Assembly (NCBI GenBank): GCA_002483365.1 | Contig: DLHT01000005.1 | Span: 186,001 to 250,000 of the forward strand | Direction: 5' to 3' | From: Cellvibrio sp. UBA7661 | GTDB lineage: Bacteria; Pseudomonadota; Gammaproteobacteria; Pseudomonadales; Cellvibrionaceae | Length of the DNA stretch: 64,000 bases | Part shown: positions 62,177 through 64,000 of the stretch, piece after piece | Position numbering within the stretch: position 1 is the stretch's first letter | Layout: the number at the start of each line of letters is the position of its first letter | Program-made: the position numbers and the translations under genes | Notes under the pieces: model-generated | What the model saw: only the letters and a program-made list of their open reading frames with translations | Told to the model about the DNA's origin: nothing | Database searches by the model: none

Positions 62177-62692
62177 ATGGCAAAAAAAATTCTACTGCTA
62201 ACTGCAGCCGCATTGATAGGTGTACTTTTTTCGATGCTCCAGCCCATCGCCCTAAAAAGTATAGGCAGTGAATCACTTGGCAAAAACAACCCAAACATCA
62301 GAGTGACTCACGCAGAAATCGCAGAGGAAACCGACAACAGCCTCACTATCAGATATTCATTGCGCAATTATGCAGAAGGAGTACAAATCAGCGCATGCGG
62401 TGAAGTGAATTATGCAACTTATGGCTATGCATGGGGATGCAAGCCAGTCATTATCCCACCCTATGCAGGCAGTATTGATATCACCTATGCCATGGCATCC
62501 ACCGCTCGCCCAATCGAATGTTCGGATAACGTAGGAATTCATCTATATATTGGCAGTGGCTATCATTTTTATAAACATCTTTTTGCTTACGATAAAATCT
62601 GGCATAAAAATCCGGGGGCAGAATCCTGGAGCACTTACCATTCACGGGGCTGCGAGCCACCTAGACAGACTAGCGAACTACAACATCTATGA
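62177..62692 (+). CDS. Unrecognised membrane-anchored exported protein B
   Basis: This 171-residue protein is unrecognised. It has an N-terminal hydrophobic signal/anchor (about 4-26) and a predicted periplasmic domain with four cysteines (in ISACGE, AWGCKP, IECSDN and SRGCEP), which may form two disulfides. Its layout parallels protein A: anchor, a first strand region (NIRVTHAEIAEETDNSLTIR), a loop with many Tyr/Gly, a strand ending in GIHLYIGSGYHFYKHL and a final DKIWHK. This suggests a diverged duplication, which is inference. An HtrA or rhombosortase link is not shown. Confidence 0.7.
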   Translation: MAKKILLLTAAALIGVLFSMLQPIALKSIGSESLGKNNPNIRVTHAEIAEETDNSLTIRYSLRNYAEGVQISACGEVNYATYGYAWGCKPVIIPPYAGSIDITYAMASTARPIECSDNVGIHLYIGSGYHFYKHLFAYDKIWHKNPGAESWSTYHSRGCEPPRQTSELQHL

Positions 62693-62726
62693 AGAATTAT
62701 AACGCCTGTGAAGAGCTACAACGCCC

Positions 62727-63320
62727 ATGAAAAAAATATCGCTCACACCCTCTCTCACAATATCGATCATGCTTTCAATTGCACTTCTCGCTCTCACAAT
62801 GTTCGAGGAATCTTTATTTAATTTGCTCAGCCTGGATACAGAGAAGGTATCGTCCGGAGAGTTATGGCGCTTATTGACTGCCAATCTTGTACATTTTGGC
62901 TGGGTGCATACAGCAATGAATACTGCAGCACTTCTATTGTGCACACTGGCATTCTTTATCGATGATTCCGCAAAAAAATTCTTTATCTTATTTTTTTGGT
63001 GCTGCTTTTGTGTTGGACTGGGAATCTACTTATTAAACCCTGAATATAAACCCTATGCAGGTTTGTCAGGAGCCATTCATGGATTAATAGTCGCAGGACT
63101 GTTGCAAACTCGCGCTTATCCTGTATGGATTAGATCTCTTGGATTAATCCTCGTGATTGCAAAACTTACTCATGAAAACAGTGTGGGTTATCATGCGACG
63201 GATCTGCAATCACTTATTCCTGCAGCAGTTGCTGTTGAATCCCATACATACGGCGCAATTGCGGGGTTGATATTTACTCTTGGCAACTGGATTATCGCTC
63301 AACTTAAAAGGAGCAAATAA
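62727..63320 (+). CDS. rrtA: Rhombosortase (rhomboid-family intramembrane serine protease)
   Basis: Predicted to process proteins with a GlyGly-CTERM sorting tail, as the founder family does. The 197 residues have six predicted helices with the rhomboid catalytic Ser114 in AGLSGAIHG and His173 in ESHTYGAIAG, plus GELWRLLTANLVHFGWVH after helix 1. The compact form without extra domains fits the rhombosortase subfamily better than GlpG. No GlyGly-CTERM substrate lies in the window. The ATG has no strong RBS and is preceded by a short direct repeat. Confidence 0.82.
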   Translation: MKKISLTPSLTISIMLSIALLALTMFEESLFNLLSLDTEKVSSGELWRLLTANLVHFGWVHTAMNTAALLLCTLAFFIDDSAKKFFILFFWCCFCVGLGIYLLNPEYKPYAGLSGAIHGLIVAGLLQTRAYPVWIRSLGLILVIAKLTHENSVGYHATDLQSLIPAAVAVESHTYGAIAGLIFTLGNWIIAQLKRSK

Positions 63321-64000
63321 ATGCAAGGCTCACCCGGCAAAGCAATTGATTATTTTCTTGCAGGCGCAAAGCTAATTACGCAGCCAGGCATGCGCAAATT
63401 TATTTTAATTCCGCTTATAGTCAACATCCTGATTTTCTTTTTGGTGACGGCTTATTTGTGGAATCTATTTGGCGATGTATTTGCGCAGATTCTGGAGTGG
63501 TCACCCGTCTGGCTGGATTGGTTTGCCTGGTTATTATGGCCGCTGGTAGCCTTTATTTTTTTAATTGTATACGGCTATAGTTTTAACATTATTACCAATT
63601 TTTTAGCCGCGCCTTTTTTTGGGTTGCTCGCAGAAAAAATTGAAGCACAATTAACCGGTACGGCTCCACCCGATGAACCTTGGAGCCAGTTAATACCCCG
63701 CACACTACAGCGCGAAACGATAAAACTTTGGTACTTTATTAGCCGCGGCGCATTGGTGTTTATTATTTTTTTTATTTTATTTTTTATTCCCGGCGCAAAT
63801 TTACTCGGTGCATTTATTGCTGCTATCTGGAGCTGTTGGTGCATGGCAGTTCAATATTCAGATTATCCTGCAGACAACCACCAACTCAGTTTTCGCGAGT
63901 TGCGCCGCCGCTTGAATAAAAAACCATTAACCAGTTATTCCTACGGTGGAATCATCCTGTTGGGAAGCATGATTCCTGTATTGAATATTTTTGTTACGCC
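63321..64000 (+). CDS. cysZ: Sulfate transporter CysZ, 3' end missing at window edge
   Basis: Inner-membrane high-affinity sulfate uptake protein feeding cysteine synthesis. The ATG at 63321, directly after the rrtA stop with an AAGGAG RBS, opens a frame to the window end (226 codons of about 250). Family features are QGSPGKAIDYFLAGAKLITQPGMRKFIL split at the start, FNIITNFLAAPFFGLLAEKIE and a FFIPGANLLGAFIAAIWSCW helix pair. The last part is outside the window. It complements cysK at 7733 functionally but is unlinked. Confidence 0.88.
   Translation, partial: MQGSPGKAIDYFLAGAKLITQPGMRKFILIPLIVNILIFFLVTAYLWNLFGDVFAQILEWSPVWLDWFAWLLWPLVAFIFLIVYGYSFNIITNFLAAPFFGLLAEKIEAQLTGTAPPDEPWSQLIPRTLQRETIKLWYFISRGALVFIIFFILFFIPGANLLGAFIAAIWSCWCMAVQYSDYPADNHQLSFRELRRRLNKKPLTSYSYGGIILLGSMIPVLNIFVT

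Noticed and set aside
1..64000. CRISPR arrays, tRNA/rRNA genes, prophage or transposase genes
   Set aside because: No regularly spaced repeats, cloverleaf sequences, or integrase/transposase motifs were recognised by eye on either strand; a tRNAscan or Rfam run could still reveal small RNAs.

Overview
The window looks like chromosome of a polysaccharide-degrading gammaproteobacterium close to Cellvibrio (order Cellvibrionales). The housekeeping gene order from about 27 kb to 61 kb closely follows the Pseudomonas/Cellvibrio arrangement: ssp-pet-rpsI-rplM-zapE, algW, his-murA-ibaG-mla, kds-lpt-rpoN-hpf-ptsN-rapZ-npr, then yhdP-rng-maf-mreDCB and gatCAB. The left third carries GH51 arabinofuranosidase and GH26 mannanase genes next to sugar uptake and sugar-acid genes. 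This assignment is inference from protein families and synteny; no database was searched.

Left part (1-20 kb): a minus-strand operon of DUF350, DUF1190 lipoprotein and a glutathionylspermidine-synthase-like ATP-grasp protein (yjfLMC-like) runs directly into a class D beta-lactamase gene cut by the window edge. Next come a HlyD/ABC/ABC-2 export operon, an MltB-type lytic transglycosylase, cysK, a secreted GH51 enzyme, dinB with a perfect LexA box, a lipoprotein GH26 mannanase, a pentapeptide-repeat protein and uxaC. A minus-strand cluster of FadR-type regulator, SDR aldose dehydrogenase, SGLT-type symporter and SMP-30 lactonase looks like an oxidative sugar pathway.

Middle (20-40 kb): pstS-(terminator)-pstCAB-phoU with Pho-box-like repeats; sspB; petA followed by one gene fusing cytochrome b to cytochrome c1; rpsI/rplM; zapE; an alpha/beta hydrolase; zapG; algW; hisD, hisG, murA; an IbaG (BolA-like) gene ending in ten glutamine codons; and mlaC without its usual mlaFED/mlaB partners.

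Right part (40-64 kb): the long plus-strand envelope and sigma-54 run kdsD-kdsC-lptC-lptA-lptB-rpoN-hpf-ptsN-rapZ-npr-darP; RpoN has a large acidic Ser/Asp insert. On the minus strand lie yhdP, rng, maf, mreD, mreC and mreB. Divergent gatCAB is followed by a palindromic repeat cluster, a PA4642-like small protein, two unrecognised and possibly related membrane-anchored exported proteins, a rhombosortase and a truncated cysZ.

The most unusual features are the cytochrome b/c1 fusion gene, the orphan mlaC, the beta-lactamase in the yjfLMC-like operon, the polyglutamine IbaG tail, the enlarged RpoN and the unknown pair beside the rhombosortase. No CRISPR array, prophage, transposase, rRNA or tRNA gene was recognised.
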